Assembly: GCA_038210985.1 (NCBI GenBank)
Contig: JBBQWB010000004.1
Span: forward strand, 1-64,000
DNA: 64,000 bases
Source: JAQUGA01 sp038210985
GTDB lineage: Bacteria; Bacteroidota; Bacteroidia; Bacteroidales; WCHB1-69
Reading direction: 5' to 3'
Shown: positions 53,665 through 62,603 of the stretch, one piece after another
Numbering within the stretch: position 1 is the first letter of the stretch
How the letters are laid out: every line of letters begins with the position of its first letter
Notes under the pieces: generated by a model
What the model was told of the DNA's origin: nothing
What the model saw: only the letters and a program-made list of their open reading frames with translations
The model's database searches: none
Position numbers and translations under genes: made by a program

Positions 53665-54711
53665 CTAAGATTCTTCCTCGTAAAACAACTTATAAAACTT
53701 TCGTCCGTCATCTTCCACACCACGCTCAATCATGTCTTTATTTCCGTGAATGTAAACATGAAAATTTCCGTCTAATTTTAATATGCTTTTAAAAAACCGA
53801 GCTTGCTTTTTAACAGCTTGTGGCGAAATTTCAAAACATTCGCTCAGTGCAACATCGTTTTGCATTGAATAGTCCTGATCGAAATTTCGAAACGATTTTA
53901 TAATATTTTCTTCCACTAACACTTCTTTTTCAAAGTCCGATTTATCAAACTGCTCGTTGGTTTTAAAATATTCAACCGAACGATTTAGCAAGTCAATTTG
54001 TTCGGTACGATTAATATCAAATTCATCCTTTAGTTTTTCTACCACAAACGATTTTGTAAAAGTCAAAAAATCTTTGGTTTGATGATACTCATCTTTACTG
54101 TTAGTTATGTTTAAAAACGACTCTCTCCAATATTGAGTTTCGTTGGATTTTGAGGGATTATCGACTATAAAAACCTTAAATCCATTATCCCTGTCGGTAT
54201 TTAAAATTAAACAACCTTTATCGAGTTTATTAATATTAAATCCGATTTCGCTATCGACATGAAATTGATTTTTAGATTCCTCAATTGTAATAAACGACTG
54301 TTTGTTTTCGGCTTTAAAAATACCCAAACCTTCGGTTGTTACATCATCTACCTTAATATTTGAAAAATAAGCAACAAAAAGATTTCCAGTTTTTATTTGA
54401 GGATGAATAGAAGTTTCGTAAAGTAGCTTTGCAATATCCACACTGTTTCGGAAAATAGAATTAGGAAAGCTAAATACTCCCAAAGCAAAATTAAAGACTG
54501 GGTTTAAGGTAAAATCTTCGTTCGAAAAGGTAAACGAAAACGACTCGATGGTATTAAAAGAGGATAAAAAATACTTATGTAAATCGCTAATTAATCGAGG
54601 ATTGTTTACAGAAGCGGACGATTGAGACAAAATTAATTCTTCGCCGTTTGTTTTATTTCCGACCTGATGCACACAAAGAGCTTCAAGTTTCGTGTTTTTA
54701 AAATCAATCAT
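53665..54711 (-). CDS. nucleoid-associated protein, NdpA/YejK-like family
   Basis: 348 residues, no signal peptide. Features of the family: N-terminal LEALCVHQVGNKTNGEELILS, AKLLYETSIHPQIKTGNLFVAYF, an internal FFxxxxGc-like beta region (GCLILNTDRDNGFKVFIVDN) and C-terminal SDFEKEVL and FHVYIHGNKDMIERG. Family members bind DNA or nucleoids; detailed function is uncertain. It is 12 bp downstream of the CLC gene and probably cotranscribed. Confidence 0.8.
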   Translation of the reverse strand: MIDFKNTKLEALCVHQVGNKTNGEELILSQSSASVNNPRLISDLHKYFLSSFNTIESFSFTFSNEDFTLNPVFNFALGVFSFPNSIFRNSVDIAKLLYETSIHPQIKTGNLFVAYFSNIKVDDVTTEGLGIFKAENKQSFITIEESKNQFHVDSEIGFNINKLDKGCLILNTDRDNGFKVFIVDNPSKSNETQYWRESFLNITNSKDEYHQTKDFLTFTKSFVVEKLKDEFDINRTEQIDLLNRSVEYFKTNEQFDKSDFEKEVLVEENIIKSFRNFDQDYSMQNDVALSECFEISPQAVKKQARFFKSILKLDGNFHVYIHGNKDMIERGVEDDGRKFYKLFYEEES

Positions 54712-54723
54712 ATTTAATTTGTA

Positions 54724-56514
54724 TTAATCTTGCGATAGTTCTTCAATAATTTCGCGATAGTTTGTAAATAAATTTGCACGAGAAATAAAGCCAATATATG
54801 TTTTATTTTCGTCCACCACTGGCATATTATAACTTCCGGAGTCTTGAAATTTTTTAACTACTTCCTGCATGGTTTCGTTGGGAGTAACGTAACATTTTGG
54901 AGTGTACATGAGTTCTTGAACCATAATATTATCGTATAGTTCCGGTTTAAAAATCAAATCTCTAATATCATCTAAAAACACTAGTCCTTCAAATTTATTA
55001 TTTTCGTTTATCACCGGAAACACATTGCGTTTTGAAGTAGCAATTACCGAAACAAGCTCGCGCAAAGAAGCCGATTTATTAATGGTTAAAAAGTTAGTTT
55101 CGAGTAAATCCATAACATTTAACTGTTGCAAAGCGGTTTTATCTTTATGGTGGGTTATCAGTTCGCCACGCGCTGCTAGTCTTTTAGAATAAATGGAGTG
55201 CTTTTCGAAAGGGATAACGGTTAAGTATGCAATACTTGCTGTAATCATTAAAGGAATAAAAAGCTGATACCCCCCGCTAATTTCCGCAATTAAAAATATT
55301 GCAGTAAGCGGTGAATGCATCACACCAGCCATTACTCCAGCCATTCCAGCCAATGTAAAGTTTTCAAAAGGTAGTTTTACATCAATAGTAGTCTTTAGCA
55401 AAAGAGCAACAAAATAGCCCGACAAACCCCCCATTAAAAGGGATGGAGCAAACACACCACCAATTCCGCCAGCTCCATTTGTTATAGCCATTGCAACGAC
55501 TTTAAAAATCAATACCAATAAAATAAATCCTAAAAACACCAGTGCGTTATCCTGATATTCGTAAAAAAAACTATTATGCATTAGTTCTTTTGCTAATCCA
55601 TTTAAAACATAATTAATGTTTTCGTACCCTTCGCCATATAAAATTGGGAAAAAGAAAATTAAAACGCCCAACAAAGTTCCGCCAATTAATATTTTGATTA
55701 TCTGCCGATTAATCTTTTTAAACAACCCTTCGATATACATCGAAGTTCGAGTAAAATACAATGAAATAAAACCACAGAATATACCTAAAATTATATAAAA
55801 AGGGATGTTTGATAATACAAACGTATTTTCAATATTAAAATTAAACATAACTGTTTTTCCTAAAAGCAAGTACGAGATGGTTGTTCCAGTTATGGAAGCA
55901 ATTAATAACGGCAATAGAGATGCCATGGTTAAATCAACCATCAGAACTTCAATAGCAAAAACAATAGCTGCAATTGGCGATTTAAAAATTGCTGCAAAAG
56001 CCGCCGACGATCCGCAAGCTACAAGCAGGGTTTTTGTTCGCGTATTCATTTTAAATAGCTGTCCAATGTTTGAACCAATTGCCGAACCTGTTAACACAAG
56101 TGGTGCTTCCAAACCCACCGAACCACCAAAACCAACGGTTAGTGTACTCGAAATTAAAGAAGAATAGGTATTGTGTGGTTTTAAATTGCTTTTATTCATT
56201 GATATTGCCCACAATATTCTACTTATTCCATGGTTGATTTTATCTTTTACAAAAGTATTAAGGTAAATAACCGTTAGGGTTATGCCTATAATTGGAAAAC
56301 ATAAATACAAGTAGTTAAATTCGTTAGAAGGAAATCTATCGTGCAAAAAACTGGAAGTTAAGTGTACTGTGTTTTTTAAAATAATAGCTGAAAAAGCACC
56401 AAAAATACCGATGATAAAACTAAGAAAGAGAATAAAGTTTTGTTGAGAAATATTATATTTATCTCTTAATTTTATTATATATCTAATAAGCTGTAATACT
56501 CGACTTGAAATCAT
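54724..56514 (-). CDS. CLC family chloride channel/antiporter with two CBS domains
   Basis: 596 residues with about 10-11 membrane segments (about 25-430) and a C-terminal CBS pair (about 450-590). Ion-path motifs: GGSVGLEAP (130-138, gating Glu136), SAAFAAIFKSPIAAIVFAIE, GAGGIGGVFAPS and HSPLTAIFLIAEISGGY. The GSGIP motif usual near residue 100 is not recognisable; the region reads GISRILWAISM. Cl-/H+ exchange is the usual role, but the motif change leaves selectivity open. The CBS pair may sense nucleotides. A -7 box ends 5 bp before the ATG (see findings). Confidence 0.92.
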   Translation of the reverse strand: MISSRVLQLIRYIIKLRDKYNISQQNFILFLSFIIGIFGAFSAIILKNTVHLTSSFLHDRFPSNEFNYLYLCFPIIGITLTVIYLNTFVKDKINHGISRILWAISMNKSNLKPHNTYSSLISSTLTVGFGGSVGLEAPLVLTGSAIGSNIGQLFKMNTRTKTLLVACGSSAAFAAIFKSPIAAIVFAIEVLMVDLTMASLLPLLIASITGTTISYLLLGKTVMFNFNIENTFVLSNIPFYIILGIFCGFISLYFTRTSMYIEGLFKKINRQIIKILIGGTLLGVLIFFFPILYGEGYENINYVLNGLAKELMHNSFFYEYQDNALVFLGFILLVLIFKVVAMAITNGAGGIGGVFAPSLLMGGLSGYFVALLLKTTIDVKLPFENFTLAGMAGVMAGVMHSPLTAIFLIAEISGGYQLFIPLMITASIAYLTVIPFEKHSIYSKRLAARGELITHHKDKTALQQLNVMDLLETNFLTINKSASLRELVSVIATSKRNVFPVINENNKFEGLVFLDDIRDLIFKPELYDNIMVQELMYTPKCYVTPNETMQEVVKKFQDSGSYNMPVVDENKTYIGFISRANLFTNYREIIEELSQD

Positions 56515-56518
56515 GGCT

Positions 56519-56526
56519 CAAAAGTA
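56519..56526 (-). promoter_or_regulatory. -7 box TACTTTTG abutting the CLC start codon
   Basis: Plus-strand CAAAAGTA, ending 5 bp before the ATG at 56514, so transcription would begin at or near the start codon. Confidence 0.35.
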
Positions 56527-56680
56527 CAAGATTTTTAATTAAAATTTTAAATCATTTAAGGATATATTATTTATAGCCTGTAAATCACACACATAAGGAC
56601 AATAAAAAAAACAATATTAAATAAAATAGTCGTATTTTAAAACTTGTTTTGTAAATTCGCATAAAAAAACAATATACATT

Positions 56681-58072
56681 ATGCAATACGATTTAATAGT
56701 TTTAGGAAGCGGACCTGGCGGATATGTTGCTGCTATCAGAGCATCGCAATTAGGAATGAACGTGGCTTGTATAGAGCGTTCGGAACCAGGTGGAATTTGT
56801 TTAAATTGGGGTTGTATACCCACAAAAGCGTTGTTAAAAAGCGCTCAAGTTTATAAATATATTAAGCATGCCGAAGAATATGGAGTTGCTGTTAATGGCG
56901 AAGCCAGTGCAAACATGACTGCCATGGTTGCTCGTAGCAGAGGTGTTGCCGAACAAATGAGCAAAGGAATACAGTTTTTACTAAAAAAACACAATGTAAC
57001 TTTAATTCAAGGTTCTGGAGAAATTAAACCAGGTAAAAAAGTGGATGTTTTAGATTTAGAAGGAAAAACAACAGAATATTCGGCAAATAACATCATCATT
57101 GCCACTGGAGCCCGCTCTCGTGAATTGCCAAATTTACCTCAAGATGGAATAAAAATAATTGGATATCGCAAAGCCCTTACACTCGAAAAACAACCCGAAT
57201 CGATGGTTGTAGTTGGCTCGGGTGCAATAGGTTCGGAGTTTGCATACTTTTATAACACGATTGGAACAAAAGTTACGCTTATCGAATTTTTACCTAGCAT
57301 TGTTCCCAACGAAGACGAAGATGTGTCAAAACAACTCGAACGATCGTTTAAAAAACAAGGAATGAAAGTACTCACTTCTGCTTCGGTAGAATCGGTAGAT
57401 ACTAGTGGCGAAAAATGTAAAGTGTTGGTAAAAACAAAAAAAGGCGAAGAAGTTATCGAAGCCGACATCGTTTTATCTGCGGTTGGAATTGTAAGTAATA
57501 TCGAAAATATCGGACTAGAAAAAACTGGAATAAGCATAAATAAAGGTAAAATTGAAGCAGATAAATACTATCAAACAAACATCGAAGGCTATTATGCCAT
57601 TGGCGATGTGGTTGCTGGTCCAGCATTGGCACATGTTGCTTCGCACGAAGCAATTATTTGTGTAGAAAACATTGCAGGTCACAGCGTTAATCCTTTAGAT
57701 TACAGCAATATCCCTGGATGTACTTATACATCACCCGAAATTGCATCGGTAGGAATGACCGAAAAACAAGCAATTGATGCTGGATATGAAATTAAAGTTG
57801 GAAAATTTCCTTTTACAGCATCGGGAAAAGCTACAGCAACAGGAAACAAAGACGGTTTTGTGAAAGTTATTTTTGATGCAAAATACGGTGAATGGTTAGG
57901 TTGTCATATGATTGGTGACAATGTTACCGAAATGATTTCTGAAGCCGTTGTTGCCCGCAAACTCGAAACTACTGGAAAAGAAATCATCGAAGCCGTACAT
58001 CCTCATCCAACCATGTCCGAAGCCTTAATGGAAGCGGTTGCAGTAGCTTATGGCGAATGTGTGCACTTATAA
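56681..58072 (+). CDS. lpdA: dihydrolipoyl dehydrogenase
   Basis: 463 residues of the pyridine nucleotide-disulfide oxidoreductase family: FAD loop GSGPGGYVAA (9-18), redox pair in GGICLNWGCIPTK (Cys40, Cys45), NAD loop VVGSGAIGSEFA, and active-site HPHPTMSE (His442, Glu447). It reoxidises lipoamide of 2-oxoacid dehydrogenase or glycine cleavage complexes. No E1 or E2 gene lies nearby, so the complex it serves is unknown. A 12-bp hairpin follows the stop. Confidence 0.97.
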   Translation: MQYDLIVLGSGPGGYVAAIRASQLGMNVACIERSEPGGICLNWGCIPTKALLKSAQVYKYIKHAEEYGVAVNGEASANMTAMVARSRGVAEQMSKGIQFLLKKHNVTLIQGSGEIKPGKKVDVLDLEGKTTEYSANNIIIATGARSRELPNLPQDGIKIIGYRKALTLEKQPESMVVVGSGAIGSEFAYFYNTIGTKVTLIEFLPSIVPNEDEDVSKQLERSFKKQGMKVLTSASVESVDTSGEKCKVLVKTKKGEEVIEADIVLSAVGIVSNIENIGLEKTGISINKGKIEADKYYQTNIEGYYAIGDVVAGPALAHVASHEAIICVENIAGHSVNPLDYSNIPGCTYTSPEIASVGMTEKQAIDAGYEIKVGKFPFTASGKATATGNKDGFVKVIFDAKYGEWLGCHMIGDNVTEMISEAVVARKLETTGKEIIEAVHPHPTMSEALMEAVAVAYGECVHL

Positions 58073-58087
58073 TTAAACAGATCTTTT

Positions 58088-58125
58088 ATAAACACTGAAT
58101 GTTTTTGTAAACTTTCGGTGTTTAT
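58088..58125 (+). terminator. hairpin after lpdA, no T-run
   Basis: ATAAACACTGAA (58088-58099) pairs with 58114-58125, one G-T wobble. Lacking a T-tract, it may stabilise the mRNA end rather than terminate. Confidence 0.55.
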
Positions 58126-58158
58126 AGGGATTGTAAAATAAATTTAATAGATACTGTT

Positions 58159-58764
58159 ATGAAATTTAAAGCAATTCTGGTTTTTATTTGTTTTTTACCT
58201 GCGACTATGGTTTTTTCTCAAGGATTTAAAGGCGGCTTTTTGCTTGGTCCAACGGTAACGCAGGTTACTGGAGATAAATTAGCGGGTTATGATAAATTAG
58301 GAGTTATGGGTGGTGTTTTTACCGAATTTCCATTTACCGACAGAACAACCGGAAGACTTGAAATGTATTACATTCAAAAAGGCTCGCGGCACATACCTAG
58401 TGATGCAGACTATAACAAATACGTATTGTCGCTTCAGTATGTGGAAGTACCTGTGCTTTTTCAATATCGTTTTTATAAAAAATGGTCATTTCAGGCAGGT
58501 TTATCGTTTGCTTATTTAATTTCATCCAAAGAAAGGGATCAAAATGGAGTACTAAGTACTATTGGAAGAATTCCGTTTAAAAAATTCGACATTTCTGCTC
58601 TTGGTGGATTTACATATACTATTAATGACAAATGGATGGTTGGTGGAAGATATTCATACTCGATTCTCTTTATCCGTGAAAGACCAGATTTTGAAAACAT
58701 TAGTTATCATAACCGACGTCAATTTAATGATGTAGTACAAATTTCAATGTATTATACTTTCTAA
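58159..58764 (+). CDS. PorT-like outer membrane beta-barrel protein
   Basis: 201 residues: signal peptide MKFKAILVFICFLPATMVFSQ, then GGFLLGPTVTQVTGD, LEMYYIQKGSRH, YVEVPVLFQYRF, FQAGLSFAYL, FDISALGGFTY and a terminal strand VVQISMYYTF. These match the eight-stranded PorT/outer-membrane-beta-barrel family, in which the T9SS PorT is one member. Without further data I would not call it PorT itself. It is 86 bp after lpdA. Confidence 0.82.
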   Translation: MKFKAILVFICFLPATMVFSQGFKGGFLLGPTVTQVTGDKLAGYDKLGVMGGVFTEFPFTDRTTGRLEMYYIQKGSRHIPSDADYNKYVLSLQYVEVPVLFQYRFYKKWSFQAGLSFAYLISSKERDQNGVLSTIGRIPFKKFDISALGGFTYTINDKWMVGGRYSYSILFIRERPDFENISYHNRRQFNDVVQISMYYTF

Positions 58765-59037
58765 TTTTAATTTACCCTATTGAAAAATATAAGGATTTCA
58801 AATACGATTTTCCTCTGCGATTATAAAACACATAGGTACATAAGAAACACAGGCACAATAGGTTAGATGCTTAAGCTACACAACGTTTCTCCGACCACTG
58901 GCGGGTGCATGACAAGCGGAAATAAAAAACGTTGTTTCGCTGCTGCGAAATGTGTAATAATTTTTAAAAAGAAAAAATTCATTTCTCACACAATCTAAAA
59001 TTATATTAAATTTGAAAATCCAAATAAAATAAAACCC
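58765..59037. other. intergenic region with palindromic element
   Basis: ACAACGTTT (58880-58888) pairs with AAACGTTGT (58927-58935), directly followed by TTTCGC-TGCT-GCGAAA (58935-58950). The inner sequence is GC-richer than its surroundings (CCGACCACTGGCGGGTGC). The ubiX promoter box follows at 59007. Confidence 0.6.
59007..59014 (+). promoter_or_regulatory. -7 box TAAATTTG for ubiX
   Basis: Exact TAnnTTTG match 24 bp upstream of the ATG at 59038. Confidence 0.5.
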
Positions 59038-59595
59038 ATGAAAGTAATTATTGGAATTACCGGAGCTAGCGGATCCATTTATGCCGAACGTTTAATCAAA
59101 AAAATAAAATCTATTCCCGAAACAGATATAGCCGTCGTAATGACCAAAGATGCAAAATCAGTTTGGGAATATGAGCTGGAAAGCGATTCATATAATAAAC
59201 TTAATGTAAAACAATTTGATAACGACGATTTTTTTTCTCCAATTGCATCTGGTTCGGCTAATTACGATGTAATGATTGTTTGTCCATGCTCGATGGGAAC
59301 ACTTGCAAAAATATCTAATGGCATTGCCGATAATTTATTGGTTCGGGCAGCCGATGTAATTTTAAAAGAGCGCAAAAAACTTGTTTTAGTGGTTCGCGAA
59401 ACACCATATAATTTGATTCATATCGAGAATATGAAAAAAGCAACTTTAGCTGGAGCAATAATTTTACCAGCATCTCCTTCTTTTTATTCTAAACCAAAAA
59501 ATATGGATAATTTAGTGGATACAGTTGTGGATAGAGTGTTGAAAATAGCAAACTTTAACATTTTGGCTTTTGAATGGGGCAAAAAAACTGAATAA
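59038..59595 (+). CDS. ubiX: UbiX family flavin prenyltransferase
   Basis: 185 residues of the flavoprotein fold: N-terminal IIGITGASGSIYAERLI, ASGSANYDVMIVCPCSMGTLAKISNGIADNL and RKKLVLVVRETPYNLIHIENM. UbiX joins dimethylallyl phosphate to FMN, giving the prenyl-FMN cofactor of UbiD decarboxylases. No ubiD lies in the window. Monocistronic. Confidence 0.95.
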   Translation: MKVIIGITGASGSIYAERLIKKIKSIPETDIAVVMTKDAKSVWEYELESDSYNKLNVKQFDNDDFFSPIASGSANYDVMIVCPCSMGTLAKISNGIADNLLVRAADVILKERKKLVLVVRETPYNLIHIENMKKATLAGAIILPASPSFYSKPKNMDNLVDTVVDRVLKIANFNILAFEWGKKTE

Positions 59596-59744
59596 CAGCG
59601 ATTTATGTATTCAAGATTGGGCGAGTTTTTGCATTTTTTTTGAAAATTATTTCATAAATTAATGATAATTAAGTGTCTATCTATTGCCTTTTTGGAAAAA
59701 AATGATTTTCTTTGCATAGGAGCAAATCAAAACAAGGAATAACA

Positions 59745-61361
59745 ATGAAACATTTTTATCTCTTTTCGGTGTTTTTAGTAGCATTCAATTTTACTCTTTT
59801 TTCTCAAGTTTCAACTATCCCCGACTCTTCAACAAACTCAAATTTAAAAACATCCTCAGAAATTTTACCAATAGATTCTATCGACTATTATCTATTGGTA
59901 GCTGACGAATTGGATAGTTTATTAAACTTTTGGTTTAAATCAAATTCTTCGAAAATAATAAACTTTCATCCAGCGAAACCAGTAACAGCGTATGCCGACT
60001 CATTGATGGATTCGATTTACACTTACCGATTATCGAAAATTCCTTCGCTTATTCCAATGACCTATAACAGTGTTGTTAAGCAGTACATAGAAATGTATGC
60101 AGTAAAAAAGAAGAATTTTTCGGGCAGAATTTTGGGTTTAACAAAAATCTATTATCCTTTATTTGAAGAAGTTTTAGATCGTTACAACATGCCTTTAGAA
60201 TTAAAAAACTTGGCTATTGTTGAATCAGCACTTAATCCTAGTGCTACTTCACGTGTTGGAGCATCGGGTTTATGGCAATTTATGTATTCTACTGGCAGAA
60301 TGTATGGCTTAGAAGTGAATACTTTTATCGACGACCGCCGCGACCCAGTAAAATCTACAGTGGCGGCAGCTCTTCATCTTCGCGACTTATACAATATTTA
60401 TCAAGATTGGTCATTGGCATTAGCCGCCTACAATTGCGGGCCAGGAAACGTAAATAAAGCAATTCGCCGTTCGGGAGGAAAAACAAATTTTTGGGAAATT
60501 TATGCTTTTTTACCAAAAGAAACCAGAGGTTATATTCCAGCTTTTATTGCTGCAACATACACCATGACATATTATAACGAACACGGAATTATTCCTATTG
60601 AACCTGAATTTCCAACTATAACCGACACTGTTATGGTGAACAAAGAACTTCATTTACAACAAGTTTCAGCTGTTTTAAAAATTCCTATTGAGTTATTAGA
60701 AAAACTTAATCCTCAATACAAAAGAAACATTATTCCAGCCATTAATTCATCGCTTCCTCTGGTTCTACCATATCATTTTTCGCTTGCTTTTGAAGAATTT
60801 CGCGATAGCATTCATGCCTATAACTACGACACATACCTAGCTTCTTTTAAAATCATAAACTACGATCCTAACGCAATCGAGAACAATACAAAGTCGGGAG
60901 ATAAAAAGTATCATATTGTAAAACAAGGCGAATCGCTTGCTTCTCTTTCAAAAAAATACGGTTTATCGGCAAGTGAGATTAAGTATATGAATAAACTAAA
61001 AAGTGGGACTATTCACAAAGGTCAAAAACTTATTGTAGGCTATTATCCTATAAAAACAACTAAAGATAATGTTCCTCAAAACTCATTAAAAGTCGATTCA
61101 CAGCTTGTTAAAATTAACAATCCCATTGTTTTAGATTCTGCTTTGGCAAATAAAATAAAAACAAACGTATCCAACGAATCACCAAAGCAAATTCATAAAA
61201 AGCCAACCACATATAAAGTGAATTATGGCGATACCCTTTATAGCATTGCACGTAAATATCCAGGAATAACTCACCAAGATATTGTGGATTATAACAAACT
61301 AGGAGATAATCCTCAAATTAAAGCGGGACAAGTGTTAAAAATTCCACCTGTTGCAAACTGA
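59745..61361 (+). CDS. MltD-like lytic transglycosylase with two LysM domains
   Basis: 538 residues from ATG 59745: signal peptide MKHFYLFSVFLVAFNFTLFSQ, an N-terminal helical region, an SLT domain (about 145-290) with catalytic Glu160 in IVESALNPSA, GASGLWQFM and ALAAYNCGPGNVNKAI, then two LysM domains (about 393-437, YHIVKQGESLASLSKKYG; about 490-535, YKVNYGDTLYSIARKYP). It cleaves peptidoglycan glycan strands while LysM binds the wall. An upstream TTG start was rejected because the signal peptide begins at the ATG. Its stop is 2 bp from the nadD stop. Confidence 0.93.
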   Translation: MKHFYLFSVFLVAFNFTLFSQVSTIPDSSTNSNLKTSSEILPIDSIDYYLLVADELDSLLNFWFKSNSSKIINFHPAKPVTAYADSLMDSIYTYRLSKIPSLIPMTYNSVVKQYIEMYAVKKKNFSGRILGLTKIYYPLFEEVLDRYNMPLELKNLAIVESALNPSATSRVGASGLWQFMYSTGRMYGLEVNTFIDDRRDPVKSTVAAALHLRDLYNIYQDWSLALAAYNCGPGNVNKAIRRSGGKTNFWEIYAFLPKETRGYIPAFIAATYTMTYYNEHGIIPIEPEFPTITDTVMVNKELHLQQVSAVLKIPIELLEKLNPQYKRNIIPAINSSLPLVLPYHFSLAFEEFRDSIHAYNYDTYLASFKIINYDPNAIENNTKSGDKKYHIVKQGESLASLSKKYGLSASEIKYMNKLKSGTIHKGQKLIVGYYPIKTTKDNVPQNSLKVDSQLVKINNPIVLDSALANKIKTNVSNESPKQIHKKPTTYKVNYGDTLYSIARKYPGITHQDIVDYNKLGDNPQIKAGQVLKIPPVAN

Positions 61362-61363
61362 TT

Positions 61364-61948
61364 TTATTTCAAATAAAACATCATATCGTCAATATGTTTT
61401 GCCACCACTTCAGGAAGCAAATATTGGATGCTTTTTTTATCTTTTATTAATTTTCTAATTTGCGATGCCGAAATATCCATCAGTGGAGCGTCTAAAAAAT
61501 GCATCTTTGGATTTGAAATCCATTCCGAAACATCTGTATTGGGGCGAGGATAAACATAAATACTGTAATTTTCAAGTATCACTTCATAGTTTTTCCACTT
61601 TCTAATGCTTTGCAAATTATCACTTCCCATAATTAAACAAAACTCATATTCGGTATATTCTTCGGAAAGATAAGCCATTGTTTTTACAGTAAAAGAAGGA
61701 ACTGGAAGTTTAAATTCCACATCCGAAGATTTAAAATTTGGATTGCTTTCAGTGGCAAGTTTTACCATATACAATCGGTGGTGTTCATCAAGTAGCGATT
61801 CTTTCTTTTTTAGCGGATTACAAGGGCTCACAACAAACCAAATTCTATCCAAATTGGTGAAATTAATTATATGATTGGCAATAATTAAATGTCCAATATG
61901 AATTGGATTAAAGGAGCCAAAATAAAGTCCTATTTTACGCTTTTTCAT
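61364..61948 (-). CDS. nadD: nicotinate-nucleotide adenylyltransferase
   Basis: 194 residues of the nucleotidyltransferase fold with IGLYFGSFNPIHIGH (His17, His20), VVSPCNPLKKK, CLIMGSDNLQSI and the C-terminal ISASQIRKLI. It adenylates nicotinate mononucleotide in NAD synthesis. Its start overlaps the end of gmk by 14 nt, so the two are coupled; it converges on the lytic transglycosylase with no room for a separate terminator. Confidence 0.96.
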   Translation of the reverse strand: MKKRKIGLYFGSFNPIHIGHLIIANHIINFTNLDRIWFVVSPCNPLKKKESLLDEHHRLYMVKLATESNPNFKSSDVEFKLPVPSFTVKTMAYLSEEYTEYEFCLIMGSDNLQSIRKWKNYEVILENYSIYVYPRPNTDVSEWISNPKMHFLDAPLMDISASQIRKLIKDKKSIQYLLPEVVAKHIDDMMFYLK

Positions 61949-62510
61949 CGTTCAGAAATTCTAAAATATAATTGCTCACCTCTTCAATTGCATTTTCCAA
62001 ATCGTCATTAACCACAACTTTATCAAACTTCAACATAAAATCCATCTCATGATTTGCTTTATCCACTCGTTTACGGATAGACTCCTCGGTTTCGGTTCCA
62101 CGTCCCCGCAATCTTTTTTCAAGTTCATCAATTCCAGGTGGTTTAATAAATACCGAAAGACTTTGTTCGTTAAATTTATTTTTTAAATTCACGCCTCCCT
62201 GAACATCCACATCAAATAGAACATGCTTTTCGTTTTGCCAAATTCGATTAATTTCGGACTTTAAAGTGCCATAAAAATTACCAGCATATACCTCTTCCCA
62301 TTCTATAAATTCGTTGTTTTCAATCTTTTGTTTAAAATCTTGCACACTTAAAAAGTAGTAATCTTTTCCATTTATTTCATTTTCACGTTTGGAGCGACTA
62401 CATGCCGAAATAGAAAATTCAAGAGGTAAACCTCTCTCTAACATACGCTTTACGATAGTTGTTTTGCCTGCTCCCGAAGGTGCCGATACAATTATTAGCT
62501 TACCATCCAT
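61935..62510 (-). CDS. gmk: guanylate kinase
   Basis: 191 residues: P-loop SAPSGAGKTT (9-18), FSISACSRSKRENEINGKDYYF, FIEWEEVYAGNFYGT, VLFDVDVQGGVNLK and a lid region RGRGTETEESI. It phosphorylates GMP to GDP. First gene of the gmk-nadD pair, commonly adjacent in Bacteroidota. Confidence 0.97.
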   Translation of the reverse strand: MDGKLIIVSAPSGAGKTTIVKRMLERGLPLEFSISACSRSKRENEINGKDYYFLSVQDFKQKIENNEFIEWEEVYAGNFYGTLKSEINRIWQNEKHVLFDVDVQGGVNLKNKFNEQSLSVFIKPPGIDELEKRLRGRGTETEESIRKRVDKANHEMDFMLKFDKVVVNDDLENAIEEVSNYILEFLNDEKA

Positions 62511-62603
62511 ATATTTTATCTGATAATTTTATTTGCTAAATTAATAAAAATTGACCCTTAAAATTATACTTTCCGAAAAACAAAAGTTGAAAACATAAAA
62601 CTA

